Origin: Sarcophilus harrisii
Taxonomy: Eukaryota; Chordata; Mammalia; Dasyuromorphia; Dasyuridae
DNA: 64,000 bases
Direction of reading: 5' to 3'
Assembly (NCBI RefSeq): GCF_902635505.1
Contig: NC_045429.1
Coordinates: 161,036,997-161,100,996, forward strand
Positions 40,346 to 52,199 of the stretch are shown here, in pieces. The notes below the pieces were generated by a model that saw nothing but the letters and a program-made list of their open reading frames with translations, did not search any database and was not told the origin of the DNA. Position 1 is the first letter of the stretch; the number at the start of each line of letters is the position of its first letter. The position numbers and the translations under genes were made by a program.

Positions 40346-41204
40346 AATTCATTACTTCCAATTGCTGTTGTTGGTGGTAGATTTTTGTGTTTTTATGGTT
40401 GTTTTTTGGTATGACCCGTAGGAGCGTAAAGAGAAATAGCAATTGAAGTCTGCAGGTTCAATTTTTGTGAATCACTTGTCACCACTAAGGACTATTTGAA
40501 TCCCAACTCAATCTCACACAAATATAACTGATGTGAACAGTATCTAATTTAGAAATGACTAATGATAGTTAGCCTTTAGTCAGCCAAGGCCATAGAGTTT
40601 GGCAAATTCTCATTCTGGAAGGGAGATTTCTTGCTCCTCCCCCATGCCTTTTAATGTCTAGAATTAAAATTCCAAGATAACATGCACTTGTGCTTAGAAA
40701 TGCAGTTTTCCTATTATATTAAAGTGATTTGGAAGTCAAAGTTGGTAATATTTTCTCAACCTCTCCAGTGTTCCAATCTCTGTTAGAGATCTACAGACCA
40801 ATCTGGACTCTTTCCTTATTCACACAAAATCAGCTTGCAAATAGGAACTAAGTAAATAACACTGTTGCCTAGGCAGAAAGGCAAAGTGCAGGTCAAAGTT
40901 CTTACAAGTCATCTTGGCTCTGACAGAATGACAGGAGGGGGAAAAAAAGTATTAAATGAAACAAATTTTCCCAGAAAATGATTTAAAGTCTTGAGCAGAA
41001 GTAAATTTTATAACTTTGTCAAAAGTGAAAAATAATTTTCTCTTAAATATATTTAAAGGTAAAGAATATTGACTGCAGTGAGTTGTTGGACAGATGTAAT
41101 TCTCTATCTTCCATATATATGAAGTAGTCTGGAAGTCTACATCATTCTCATGGTTTTGTGAAAGTATGGATGGGCCTGTGCTTAAATAAGACTGTTTAAG
41201 CCTA
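40346..41204. other. No recognised feature
   Basis: About 860 bases of apparently single-copy sequence. Confidence 0.45.
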
Positions 41205-41465
41205 AATTCTAGGCTCCTTCCTTCTATTTTTCCCTTTTTCCTTCCTCACTCCCTCTATCTCTCCTTCCTCTTCCTTCCTTTTGTTCTTTCCTTCCTTCCT
41301 TTTTCTTTCTTTCTTCCTTCCCTCCTTTCCTTGTTTCCTTCTTCCTCTCTCCCTCCTTCCTTCCTCCATTTCTCCCTCTTTCTCTCTTTCTTATTTCCTT
41401 CCTTTCCTTTCTCCTTCTCTCCCTCTCCTCCTCCTTGGATTTTTTTCTTTCCTTTTGTTCCTTGT
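41205..41465. repeat. (CCTT)n-type tract
   Basis: Pyrimidine tract of CCTT, TTTC and CTCC units. The frames on both strands are low-complexity. Confidence 0.93.
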
Positions 41466-41534
41466 TTCCAGCATCCCACTATGGCATTAAGTGTCGCTTT
41501 CCCTCAGATAAAATCAAGGTATTTTTCCCCCTTA

Positions 41535-41645
41535 AGAAGAGTGTTCCATCTATATGACCTTGGATAAGTCATTTCGCTTCATCTCAATTTCTTTGAATAT
41601 AAAATGAGGAGATTCCTAACTAGAAATTCAATGATTCTTTTATCT
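41535..41645 (+). repeat. MIR fragment
   Basis: 'tgaccttggataagtcattt' and 'aatataaaatgaggagattc'. Confidence 0.6.
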
Positions 41646-41710
41646 TTGTCAATGAATTGCACAGTGTTAGACATATAGCAAGTGCTTATAAATAATTATT
41701 AATGAAAATT
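41646..41710 (+). repeat. L2 LINE terminus
   Basis: 'cacagtgttagacatatagc' and 'aagtgcttataaataattat'. Confidence 0.5.
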
Positions 41711-41804
41711 CCTCACTTGGAACACAGACATCATCAGGAGGCCATACATGAAAATTTGTTAAAAATGGCATTTTGTTCATTTGTCCCATCTCTTTATGTA
41801 TATT

Positions 41805-41890
41805 ATCAGAATCACACAACTAGTATCTGAATTTGAATGTAGAACATCCTCACTCAAAGCCTAATATTCTACCAACATATCTTTACAATG
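41805..41890 (-). repeat. MIR fragment
   Basis: 'cagaatcacacaactagtat' then 'gaatttgaatgtagaacatc'. Confidence 0.55.
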
Positions 41891-42004
41891 ATGTGATTTT
41901 GGTGTCTCATTTCTGATCAATCAAAAGAACAATCAAAGGGCTAGTATGTGGCTTGTATAGCACACTATCACAAAATTTAATCTGATGGAAATCAAACATT
42001 TTGT

Positions 42005-42205
42005 GAAATAAGCAACAAGGTATACCTGGTCCTGGAGTGAGAAAGAGTTCTGTCAGTTCAAGTCTTGACTCTAATCCATAGTTGATATATGACCCTGGGA
42101 AAATCACATAATTTCTCAATCAACCCAATTCTTTAAGGCAATAATATATAGAATAGTTGCTGACCTGCATTGTATATGGAATTTTCCTAAATCTAGAAAA
42201 TAACA
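42005..42205 (+). repeat. Core-SINE variant with alternative tail
   Basis: Front 'cctggtcctggagtgagaaa' and 'gttcaagtcttgactct', core 'tatgaccctgggaaaatcac', and the alternative tail 'gttgctgacctgcattgtat' followed by 'atggaattttcctaaatcta'. Confidence 0.65.
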
Positions 42206-42210
42206 GGTTT

Positions 42211-42537
42211 GAAAAGAAGAAAAAAAAAGAAAAAAGAAGAAGAAAAGGAAGAGGAGAGGGAGGAGGAGGAGGAGGAGGAGGAGGAAGAAGAAGAAGAAGA
42301 AGAAGAAGAAGAAGAAGAAGAAGAAGAAGAAGAAGAAGAAGAAGAAAGAGGAGTAGGAGAGGAAGAGGAGGAAGAGGAGGAGGAGGAGGAGGAAGAAGAA
42401 GAAGAAGAAGAAGAAGAGAAGAAGAAGAAGAAGAAGAAGAAGAAGAAAGAGGAGTAGGAGAGGAAAAGGAAGAGGAGGAAGAGGAGGAGGAGGAGGAGGA
42501 GGAGAAGGAGGAGGAGGAGAAAGAGAAGAGAAGGAAG
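42211..42537. repeat. 327-bp polypurine tract
   Basis: All A and G except for single T residues at 42354 and 42455. It is built of GAA, GGA and AAG units. The two T-containing segments, agaggagtaggagaggaa, are 101 bases apart, so a unit of about 100 bases has been duplicated. Five frames of 82-143 codons across it code only for Glu/Arg/Lys or Ser/Leu/Phe strings and are not genes. Confidence 0.97.
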
Positions 42538-43999
42538 CATATTTCATACAATTCTTTAGTATAAATTTAATTCCTTAGAGCTTCAACAATGAAGGATAGA
42601 TTATGAATCTTCTCCAAACTCAAAAGTTTAAGTGAATAAAGAACTACTTTCCATGGCTCCATGCCTCTTGAGTTCTATCTTTTCAGCTCTAGCTGTATAT
42701 TGTCTCTCAATATACAGATATCATTACTTGCTCTGGCTATCAGCAACAAATAAGAGACAAAAGGAGCTTGAACAAGATTGAACTACAATCCTACAAAACT
42801 ACCTTGTGGAAAAGTCCTATCTCAGAAGTCATACACTATGGGAATGCCAAAGGGATTAAACTTAAACCCCCCAAAGAACAGACTTTCCATGGCAATTTCC
42901 CTGGCCTCCATCTATATTCTCATCCTTGCTACAGTGGTAAGGGAGAGGTGGGGAAACCAAAACTGAAAGAATGATTTTACATGGCATACCATTGGAGTGC
43001 TCAGGGTTTGAAATCCAGTCATTTGAACCTGTTTCTGGTACAGTTTGCAGTAGCCCACACTTGGCTTATAAGAGAGAGGGAGCCAAAGCCGAGTTACCCC
43101 AGAGGACAGTTAGTGTGGCCAACTAATTGACCATGGGGAATAGCGGAATGAGTTTTCCTGACCCTTGGGTGATATCACACAGGGACATCACTAACTCCTT
43201 AGTAGCCCCACCCCTAGAATTTGTGTTCCTGGAAACTCCGCCCAGTGGCCTTGTGTCATGGGAATTTGGCCTGCTGGGTGGAGGCAACCTGACCTTGTGG
43301 GAACAGGCCGGGGAAATTCCAAAAACCAAATGGGCTCATAGATTTCAGCAGCTTAATTCCGTGTTTGAATATTTTTGTAATGTCGAATGATAAAAGCTAC
43401 AAACATCAGCATGAATGATTTGTCATAACCTGTAGCAGATTCTCCTGCAAAGACAACAGATCAATTCAATCCAATTCAGAATGCCAAATATGAATAAGCT
43501 AAATTCTGTTTAATCTATGGAACATATTTAAATCAATAAATTCAATATCTTGTTTGGGTTTACTAACAAAACACAAACTTTGCCATCAGGCTTTCTTCTT
43601 CCAAGATCAGCCTTTGCCAATATTTTTAAAGGACAATTCACATCTATCCTTTTCAATGCATCCTCAGTAGGTCTTAAAAAGAAAATAATAATAATAATAA
43701 TAAACAGTCTTTGTTATTTCAACTGGGTAATTGCTTCTATTTTAGGCAAAAGTGGTTGAAAAAGCTGATTGTGCCAGCATAGGGTACAACATGTGTCAAG
43801 AAAGAGGTTGCACTGGATCCCCTGCTACATGAAGATGAGCTGTGAGCAATCATTCTCCTTTTGAAGCAAGAGGCAAATAGCAGGCTCTATTCTGTTGTCA
43901 CCTGGCTTCTGCATGTGTCTTGTTGGATACATCTTTTCTATGTAAAATCCTCATTGCTAGTAATAAGTAAGGGAGTTGGTGATTGCTAAACATGGGATA
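42538..43999. other. Unassigned region with a GC-richer core
   Basis: About 1.46 kb without a named repeat except for an (AAT)n run at 43681-43703. The part at 42960-43340 is clearly richer in G+C than its surroundings. It contains a TATAAG box-like stretch at about 43068 and several GGGAA/CCGCCC-type words. It could be a solo LTR fossil or a single-copy regulatory region. I see no certain ends, so neither is claimed. Confidence 0.35.
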
Positions 44000-44222
44000 G
44001 TAGACAAAGGAAAATGACATAGACTGGAGAGCCCTCAATTAATTTTCCAAGCTGTGACATTAATTAGCTTTGTGATCATGGGCAAACCATTTAAACTCCC
44101 TGTGCTTTAGTTTCCTCATCTGTAAAATGAGGATAATAATCATTGGAATTGTTGTGGAGAATCAATGAAAAGTAATGTCCTTTGCAAACTTTGTAGAATT
44201 CCACAAATGCTGGTTATTACCC
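44000..44222 (+). repeat. MIR/THER1 core-SINE
   Basis: Well preserved: 'gctttgtgatcatgggcaaa', 'tagtttcctcatctgtaaaa', 'gaattgttgtggagaatcaa', and a tail 'ccacaaatgctggttattac'. Confidence 0.82.
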
Positions 44223-45589
44223 ATCTAGCCTGATTAACCCAGACTTTCCTGTGATAAAGATTAGGGAGGACACAGACAGGAGGTATCCCAGGTACGCAGG
44301 TATAGATAGGTTGCACTCTGACATCTTGAAAGGTTACCCATTCTAGTCAATGGAATATAGTACGTAGGGAATTCAGACAAAACTGTTCAAGGAGCCAGAT
44401 TTGGATATTGCTGGCAAGTTGGCAAGGTGCCTAGGTGTTGTCTCCACAAAATGGACCTGGGCTGCTGAGAAATCTGCTAGGGGTGAAAATCTTCTATTGT
44501 TCTCTCCCCTGGAGAGAAAAGAGCAAACAGTTTTCATTATTGTTATCCATTAGGTCATTGGCTATAGGTATTATTGTTATCCTTAGGTCATTCAACTTAA
44601 ATATATTTTAACATTAAACAATATAATCATATTTATCAGGAAAAAGTTTATAATTCTCAATTTATGGAATAATTTTTGCAATACATTTTGAATGTCCTTA
44701 AGTGTGGAAAATATTAACACATTCACAGAGGGCAACTAGACTTTTGTATTTGCTGAGAAATAAACCCACCCTTCTTGTTGCTGAATAAAGATTCAACCCT
44801 ATAAGCTGAAAGAATTTTTGTGTTAACTTTCTGTATCAAACATGGATTCTTTACTTTCTTAGGATACTGGTGGCAAGTTATTGGGATTTCTTGCTTTATC
44901 TTTTCCAGCCTTAGCACAGGCTAAAAGGCACAGACACAATCTGAGAGTAAATCATAGTTCATGCTCAGAGTCCAGAGAATTCACACAAATCCATTCTTGA
45001 CTCACCTGATCTAGGACAACTGACCTTAGATCCAGGTCAGGAGGCAAAGGGTATGAGCTATCTAAGGAAGATGGAGGAATGCTGCAAAGTCAAGGAAGTG
45101 TTTGGTTATATTATTTATGAGTCCTTTGACTGCCGAGAACATTCTGTACCTTGTACCATGAGGCAAAGCTGGCTGAGTGTGAGTTCTCAAGCAATTTTTA
45201 TCACCTGGAATCTCATTTGCAAAGAAGGTAGATAAGTAAGCTGATAGTTAAACATTGGTAAACCAATGCATTCCAGTGACAGCCACCAAAGTGTACCATT
45301 GTGTTCTAGACAAGGAGGAGGAAGAAATGTTCATCTCATGATTGCTATTTACTTTCATAGTTATACTATTCATTTTATTGGCTTGCCACACTCTTCCTTT
45401 GGTTCTTGAATGGGTAGAGCTTTTAATTCATCAGGAATTTACAGAATACTGTATCCTTGGTATTCATAGAAATTCTATACCTGTGTAGTAAAGGGAGGAG
45501 GAGAGATGGTACAAAACACTTGTGTAAGCTAGTAGAATGAAAGCTCCACACAGATGATGATGGTGATGAGGACTTTGTGCAGATCGCTT
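44223..45589. other. No recognised feature
   Basis: About 1.37 kb. A local imperfect repeat of 'ttattgttatccnttaggtcatt' occurs at 44537-44592. No ORF of interest. Confidence 0.45.
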
Positions 45590-45835
45590 AGTGTATCAGG
45601 GTAGGAATCAGGAAGATTTGAGTTCAAATATAGCCTCAGACACTTACTGGTTATGTGACCCTGGGCAAACCAATTAGCCTCTGCCTGCCTCAGTTTTCTT
45701 TATTGTAAAATGGGAAAGATAATAGTACCTGCTTCTCAGGGTAAATAGTAAGGCTCAAATGAGGTAACATTTATAAACACATAGCACAGTGCCTGGAACA
45801 TAGTAAGGAACATAATGAAGCCTTGTTCCCTTCCC
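45590..45835 (+). repeat. THER1/MIR core-SINE, near full length
   Basis: 'gaatcaggaagatttgagtt', 'ttatgtgaccctgggcaaac', 'ttattgtaaaatgggaaaga', 'cacagtgcctggaacatagt'. The best preserved core-SINE in the window. Confidence 0.85.
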
Positions 45836-46227
45836 TACTTACTGGTAGACAATCAACTAGTACCAATGTACTTAATAAGTTTAAAATAAAATGGAAATCT
45901 ATTCCATGTTTCATATTGTTTTTTTTTTACTCTATTGACTTTCTCCATCTTCTGTTCATTGTAGGGATATGATGTATGAATATGGAATGGTGCATAAAAG
46001 GTCAGTGGTTAGTTTTGCAGAATGTATTTTTTATCTTTTAAAAATGTGTATTCTATAAAAGCATGGGAGATAGAAGGACTCAATAAATTAATAAATAAAT
46101 GTGAAGGAAAAGCTAAAGCTATCAATTTTAAAGAATGCAAATTATAAATTATATAAATATAATATCTATAATATCTAAAAGATAAAATTAAAATTTTTAA
46201 ATCATTGTGATTTTCTTTCCTCTTTAT

Positions 46228-46450
46228 TCAATTTAATTTAGCATACATTAAGCACCTGATATGTAAACTTCTTATGAGAAATTGTTTCAGTTTTGCCTTT
46301 GTATCTATAGCACATGCAGCATAGTGTCTGGCATGTAGTAAGTATTTAATAAATATTCACTAAATTGGATTGAAAAATGCCTAGAAGGAGTTGACAATCT
46401 TCTTTGGAGAAATAAGACAAACATATGAAGTAATTAGATATAAAATAGAT
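46228..46450. repeat. Nested L2 ends in opposite orientation
   Basis: A reversed L2 end ('acattaagcacctgatatgt', 46245-46270) is followed by a forward L2 terminus (46285-46372: 'gtctggcatgtagtaagtat', 'ttaataaatattcactaaat'). Reversed L2 then resumes ('ggagttgacaatcttctttg'). This suggests one L2 end inserted into another. Confidence 0.5.
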
Positions 46451-46724
46451 AATAATTCCAGGTATTCTACAATAATGTAGAGGGCATAATACCACTTACA
46501 CTTTATAGGGAGAATTTCCTTTGTATATGGGATTGTATATGAATTAATATATATTATCTCATTTGATGCATACTGCAAGAAAACTGGCCCAAACACTGAA
46601 AGTTAAGAGAGCAGTGCCAGCTGGAGTTAGCTATAAAGGTTTGGCTATATGTTTTAAGGTACTATCTCTATTTATTATTATCATCATTATTATTATTAAT
46701 ATTTTCACTTATTAAAAAAAAAAC

Positions 46725-46845
46725 CTGAACCTGTTTCCTCATCTGAAAAATAAGGAAACAATGCTTGTAATATCTACCACAGAGGGATATTTCATCACTT
46801 GATCACCTTAAAGAGATATGCCAATGTAAAAGTATATTATTATTT
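46725..46845 (+). repeat. MIR fragment
   Basis: 'ctgtttcctcatctgaaaaa' and a decayed 3' part ending 'aagtatattattattt'. Confidence 0.6.
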
Positions 46846-47461
46846 ACATGCATTTTTAAAAACATCATAAAGATCTAGGGGTAACAAAAGCTTTAGAAAT
46901 CATATAATTTAATTCCTTCAATTAATTTCATTTGATTTATTGTCTATGAAGGATGGATTGCAGGGGCACAGTGCTTTGTGAAAAATTAGATTATAAACTT
47001 GAGATGTATTTATTTTGTTTCAGAGAACTCTGGAAAAACACTGCTTTTCTAAAGCACTTTTGGACATTTTTATGGCTGAAAAGGAATATCAGGTGTTGGT
47101 ATTTTTTTTAAAGAGTAATTTTCCTTTTTGTTTTTAAAACAATGAAAAATTGGAACATTCTCTTTCTCTGGTAAAAGATATTGTCAGTGCTCTGTTACCT
47201 GCCTCTTTTCTTTTCATTCATAGACTGTGGCTGTTATGTGATGTAGTTACCTTCCTGGGCACTCTGAAGCGGAGGTTCCATACTGAAAGGTAGAAACATG
47301 GAGACAATGGAGTACTAATGAGACCAATCATTCTTTAGAAAGAGGAACTAAGTGACATGATTATTCAACCTGATGGATTGATCATAATGCTTAGAAGGCT
47401 TTGAGGGAGAGGGATGTAAAGAAGTAGGGAACTAGGAAGCATAGAAAAGACGAAACACATT
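46846..47461. other. No recognised feature
   Basis: About 615 bases of AT-rich sequence without an assignable repeat. Confidence 0.45.
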
Positions 47462-47640
47462 GGGGTATGGTGGAAAGAGCTTTGTATTTGGAGTAAAGTT
47501 TGAATCCCAACTCTGCCACTTACTAGCTCAATTGGGCAATGGTTTAGACTCTCTGTAACTGAACTTCCTAATATGCAAAATGGAAGGGTAGAATCAAATG
47601 ATTCCTGTAGTCCTTTACAACTATATGTATGTGCATATAT
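47462..47640 (+). repeat. THER1/MIR core-SINE
   Basis: 'ggtatggtggaaagagcttt', 'gtttgaatcccaactctgcc', and tail 'tcctgtagtcctttacaact'. Confidence 0.72.
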
Positions 47641-47690
47641 ATTTAGATGTATATATATGTATGTATGTATACACACACATACATTTATAT
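47620..47690. repeat. (TATG/CATA)n microsatellite
   Basis: TATG and ACAC units following the THER1 tail. Confidence 0.85.
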
Positions 47691-47894
47691 GATTCTTTGA
47701 TTTCTGGGATATAATTCATGTACTTTTTCTATCCAAAGAGTTAGTTACATAATTTTGTTGTTGTTGTAAAAAAAACAAAGTAACAACAAAATCTTTCTAT
47801 TTTTTTCTTAGTTACTTTCCTCACTCCACCACTTTCCTCTCCTTCATTTGTAGCACCTACCCCAATCTCACTTCCCTGTTCTGGTCCCTAGAAT

Positions 47895-48080
47895 AGTTGA
47901 AAAAAGTACTGAATTTGAAATTAGAGACACAGGTTCAAATCTTGCCCCCATTACTCACCTCTGGGAAATTGGGAAAGTTATTTAACCCTCTGAGTCTCAG
48001 TTTCCTCATTTGTAAAATGAGGGGATTGGGTTAGATGGACTCTAAGGTCCCTTATAGATTTAAATCTATGATCTTTCTAT
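47895..48080 (+). repeat. THER1/MIR core-SINE
   Basis: 'acaggttcaaatcttgcccc', 'gtctcagtttcctcatttgt', and the THER1 tail 'gactctaaggtcccttatag' and 'tttaaatctatgatctttc'. Confidence 0.82.
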
Positions 48081-48254
48081 TCCATGATTTAGAGATAGTA
48101 TATCTGAGTGACTCCACCAATTCCTTAATACTATGAGTTATATAGTCAATTATGTAGTTGTATCAGCAGAGTTTCCACGTTAGGAATTCACCATATTGAT
48201 GAAACTACTGTTATGGAATCTCTTCTTCCTACCTCCCACCTCCACCAAATGGAA

Positions 48255-48322
48255 TACATACATACATATGTACACATACACATATACATACATGTATATA
48301 TATATGCACACACGTGTGTGTA
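48255..48322. repeat. (CATA)n microsatellite
   Basis: CATA/CACA units turning into TATATA and CACACG. Confidence 0.88.
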
Positions 48323-49109
48323 AATTTATTGACCAAAATGAAAAAAAATTGCTGCTAAAAGGATGTATAGAAATAGAGAGCTAATGAATAAATTTTTTAA
48401 ATTCTTTAGATCTTAGAGTAAAAATAGGAAGAGGATAAGCTCACAATTCTCCATCTTTTTTGCCTTCTATTTGAAGCTGCTGTTCTAAGCAGTCCATGAG
48501 TCAGTCTTGTGAAGAGAAATACTTGACTTATGGTAATTGCCCCCACTGAATTATGAATTAATGAGAAGTGAGTCATGCAACAATGTTCTTTCGTGACAGT
48601 TATGTAAGGAGTATTTTAAATATGATTCTTGTAGATCAGATGTACAGATCTAAACTACAGGCATCATTAGAGTAGCTGAACCATACATTTAAAATCTTTT
48701 GTATTTTAATAGAACACAGTTAGTTGATTCTCAGTCGAGTTGTCTCAATGGCCCATTGCTTTGACCCCCTCCCTCTAACCCCTAAGGTTATTTGCCAATG
48801 CTTTCTGCATGAGAGAAAAAGGGAACACAGAGAGGGGACAGCATGTGTCAAATACTCTTTTCTGCTAAGGCACAAATTAACCAACTGTTAAGCCTGCCTT
48901 CTGAACTGACCAAAAGAAACCTCTGTTCAGCTACCTAAGATAGGTATAGCTACCTCATTTTTCCTTATTCCCAAAATGTTTTCATCCCTCTGATACTCAA
49001 TTCTAATTATGCATCTATACAATGCTAATATTCTACCATCTGAAGAATTTCCTTGTTTTAGAATCAATGCTGTCAATATTTCATAAATTCTTGAGACGAC
49101 ACATTTACT
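48323..49109. other. No recognised feature
   Basis: About 790 bases. Somewhat repeat-free; the 63-codon minus-strand frame at 48927-49118 is not convincing. Confidence 0.45.
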
Positions 49110-49255
49110 AGCAGACACTTAATAGTTGTATGACTATCGGCAAATCATTTAACCCTGTTTGCCTCAGTTACTCATCAGGAAAATGAACTGGAGAAGGAAA
49201 TGGGAAGCCCCTCTTGTATCCCTGCCAAGAAAAGCTGGAAATGACTGAGTAACAA
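49110..49255 (+). mobile_element. MAR1-type SINE, 5'-truncated
   Basis: Starts in the core ('cagacacttaatagttgtat'), keeps 'aactggagaaggaaatggga', and ends 'gaaatgactgagtaacaaga'. The 'ggggtcac' part is deleted. Confidence 0.75.
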
Positions 49256-49784
49256 GAGGAAGCACATGGGATACTATCTACATAGCAAAAAGATTCTGAA
49301 AGACCATTCAGTTACTTGTTTAGGTCACATATATACAGTTACCTCTTCCACATAGTGACTTTCCCCATTGTGGTTTCAATATATCACAGATTGGCATAAG
49401 AAATTAAATGGGAATTTTGGAGAATTTTGCAGAACCACAAATGACTTGCAAAGATTAGCACATGCCATAGAAAAAGTTTAGAAACTCAAAAATGTATAAT
49501 ATATATTTATATCATCATATAATATCAACTTATTTTATTGTTTAACACCATAATAGTTCAGACTTCTACTCTGGTATGAAGGGAGGGCCAAAATTTTGTA
49601 TATGGATCTTCCAGATTGTAGAATATCCTTAACCTCGAAGATGTCCCTAACTATAATTAATATCTGATATTATAATGAAATACAGGGCTCTCGACTTCTA
49701 GTCCTTGGTCTTCCTACTGAATATGCTAACAAGGTCTTTCAAAATTGTACTATAGAAATATAGGTACCTATTCAACTTTTTATA
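49256..49784. other. No recognised feature
   Basis: About 530 bases of AT-rich sequence. Confidence 0.4.
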
Positions 49785-49985
49785 TAGACAGTATAGTATG
49801 GTAGAGATTGATTTGTAATTAGAAAGCTAGGCTATGAATCCCACCTCCGTAATTTACTACTTGTATGACCTTGAGAAAGCCATTTAAATTATTCTCAGTT
49901 TTCTCATCTATCAAATGATGGAGTTGGGCTAGCTAATCTATAAGGTCCTTTCTGGCTCTACATTTATAATCCTACGCTCTATAGG
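49785..49985 (+). repeat. THER1/MIR core-SINE
   Basis: 'agtatagtatggtagagatt', 'tatgaatcccacctccgtaa', and tail 'ctataaggtcctttctggct'. Confidence 0.75.
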
Positions 49986-50067
49986 TAAAAATAAATGAGA
50001 ACTCTTGAACATATTATTTATTTCTACTTAAAATAAATAAAACACTAATTTTGGAGAATTCAGCTCT

Positions 50068-50158
50068 TTGGGGCCCATTTTCTTCATTTGTTAAGAGAAT
50101 GAATTGGACTATATGATCGAAGGTAACACTTTATATCCTAATATTTTATGATTTATAT
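50068..50158 (+). repeat. THER1/MIR 3' fragment
   Basis: 'ccattttcttcatttgttaa' and 'tggactatatgatcgaagg'. Confidence 0.5.
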
Positions 50159-50649
50159 CACAGGAATATCAACCTTCCATGTTATTCATGAATAACCCTC
50201 CTAAAACTAGGGTGGGAGTTTTAGTTACTGGCTATTGATTTGAGTGGAATGTTTCCTCAACTAACCTTGAAAATAGTTTTCCAAAGTCATTCATGTACCA
50301 AAAATTCTGTTTGGTCTACGAAGTTTACAACTAGTACCACCCACATTTATACATACCTTCCTTATTCACTCACCCTTGTTTCATCATTATCACTTAGCTA
50401 AGGAGAAAAAAAAAAAAAACCCTGTAATCCTTCAGCAAATTTAATCAAGAGTTCTCCTCCAAATGCAAATTCGTGAAAATTCTATGTTGAATTCTACATG
50501 GAATAGAATTTTTAAAAATTGTGTTCATTCATTTTCTTTATTCATGCTAGTCTTGATTCCATTAATTTTATTTAACTTAATTCAACATCTGTTAAATAAT
50601 GTTGTATAATGGATATTTGGCTTTAAATAGTGCTGTATAATGGCTATTT
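50159..50649. other. No recognised feature
   Basis: About 490 bases, AT-rich, with an A(14) run at 50407. No named repeat. Confidence 0.4.
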
Positions 50650-50830
50650 CTGCAGATCTGAGTTAAATCTCTGACACAAATAGGCTATGTGATCCTGGGC
50701 AAGTATCTTAACCTGAAAGTGATCTCTAGGTAACTAATTCTAAGTTACAGAGGTGTTAACCTGCATTAATAGGGGGAGGTTTTTCATTCTTTTTTCCCTT
50801 ATATTAATGAAATCATAGGTCTAGTCTCCA
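50650..50830 (+). repeat. Core-SINE variant with alternative tail
   Basis: 'gctatgtgatcctgggcaag', then tail 'gtaactaattctaagttaca', 'gttaacctgcattaataggg' and 'attaatgaaatcataggtct'. The clearest tail of its type in the window. Confidence 0.65.
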
Positions 50831-50837
50831 TCCAGTC

Positions 50838-50885
50838 TATTTTTAAGCATTTACTATGTGCAAGGCACATATAGTTTCCTTTGGG
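50838..50885 (-). repeat. L2 LINE terminus
   Basis: 'aagcatttactatgtgcaag' followed by 'gcacatatag'. Confidence 0.5.
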
Positions 50886-51984
50886 CCATATAAAATATTT
50901 CTGAAAGACACATAATTGCTACAGAGAATGAAACCTATACTTTTACTCTCTTGTCTAAAACTTCATCATCATGGGCCAGTATTTTGACCTCAAATGTAAG
51001 TGTATTTATTCTACAAGATAGAGATTTATAGTCTGTTTCTAAGAGATGTGGCAATAGGCCTGATCTCACCTGGAAAAAATTTAATCAAGAAACAGAAACA
51101 CTGTTTGGAACTGTATTAACTTTTATTCCTGGGGCACAATTTATTAAATCCCCTCTACAAGTGGTGCAAAGTGCTAATGGATTGTAAAGGGCTTTACAAA
51201 TCTAAGAAGTGTGTGGTTTTCTTATAAGAGAAGAGAAAGAATGCTATGATGGAAGGGGGAGGTAGGTTGGGAAGGTTGGTCTTTGGCAGAAGGAATCTCT
51301 TCCTTTCTTCATGTTCTTGTTATTTACATCTCTCCAGTTGGTGCAGGGAGTGAAGCTGAGATGGCATGTGGTATGCCCAGTTTTAGTATAGAGGTCATCT
51401 TGTTTTTCTAGATGTTAGAGGCATTTTCCATCCTTCTCTGGAGAACTATTCACCTGCTCTAAAATATCAAATGATGATAACAGTACCATTCACCAGGTGA
51501 AATGCCATAGTAATATGCAGTCCAAGTACAATTCTCTTTGATCACCTTGAGGCAGTAATTTTTTTTAACATATACTGTCTCCTTGCTTATCTGAACTATT
51601 ATCTTTTGAAGGACAAATAAAACTCACAAAAGATTTAAGGACAGAGACAAATTAACAATGCAGACAATGTATTATGGGCAGAAAAGACTCCTTGAGGCAA
51701 GATTTTCTGTGGTTTACCTTTCAGGACATGTAAGGCACTTTAGAATCACTGCAAAGAAAATGCCTGAGTTTCTGCCCTGACAGGTATGAATTGTTGCCAA
51801 ACAAGTTGTTTCTGAACTGAAATACCACTATTTCCAATTGAATTATTGAGCAAATTTCCATTTATAATAAGACCTTTCCCCTTCAGAATATTGAGCAAAC
51901 TGTTTTCCTCGATACTATTTCCATCCAATGCCCACCCAAAACCTCCCTTCCAGATGAAGGAAAAAAAGGTCATATGATTATATT
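50886..51984. other. No recognised feature
   Basis: About 1.1 kb without an assignable repeat. A 75-codon minus-strand frame (51746-51973) shows no family signature. Confidence 0.45.
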
Positions 51985-52125
51985 ATACAAAAATCTGGAA
52001 GAAGCTCCAGATGTCATCTAGTCTAAACTTTTAAGGAGAAAAGTCCAGAAAGATTGTTATCTGACCAAAGTTATATTGGAAGTGAATCACAGACCCAAGA
52101 TTTGTATCTTGATCTTCTGATTCCA
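51985..52125 (-). repeat. MIR/THER1 fragment
   Basis: 'atgtcatctagtctaaactt', 'tatctgaccaaagttatatt', 'gaatcacagacccaagattt', 'tgatcttctgattccaaaat'. Confidence 0.6.
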
Positions 52126-52199
52126 AAATGAATTAATTAGACTAGGTGATCTGGCATTTCTTTCCCTTGTACTACAAGCTTATGTGGATGTACTTTTTG

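Noticed and set aside
42116-42564. Six overlapping frames of 82-143 codons on both strands
   Set aside because: They exist only because the polypurine tract has no stop codons in most frames; the predicted proteins are Glu/Arg or Leu/Ser/Phe runs.
42960-43340. Definite LTR call
   Set aside because: No TG...CA ends, second LTR or target duplications could be identified, so it is listed only as unassigned.
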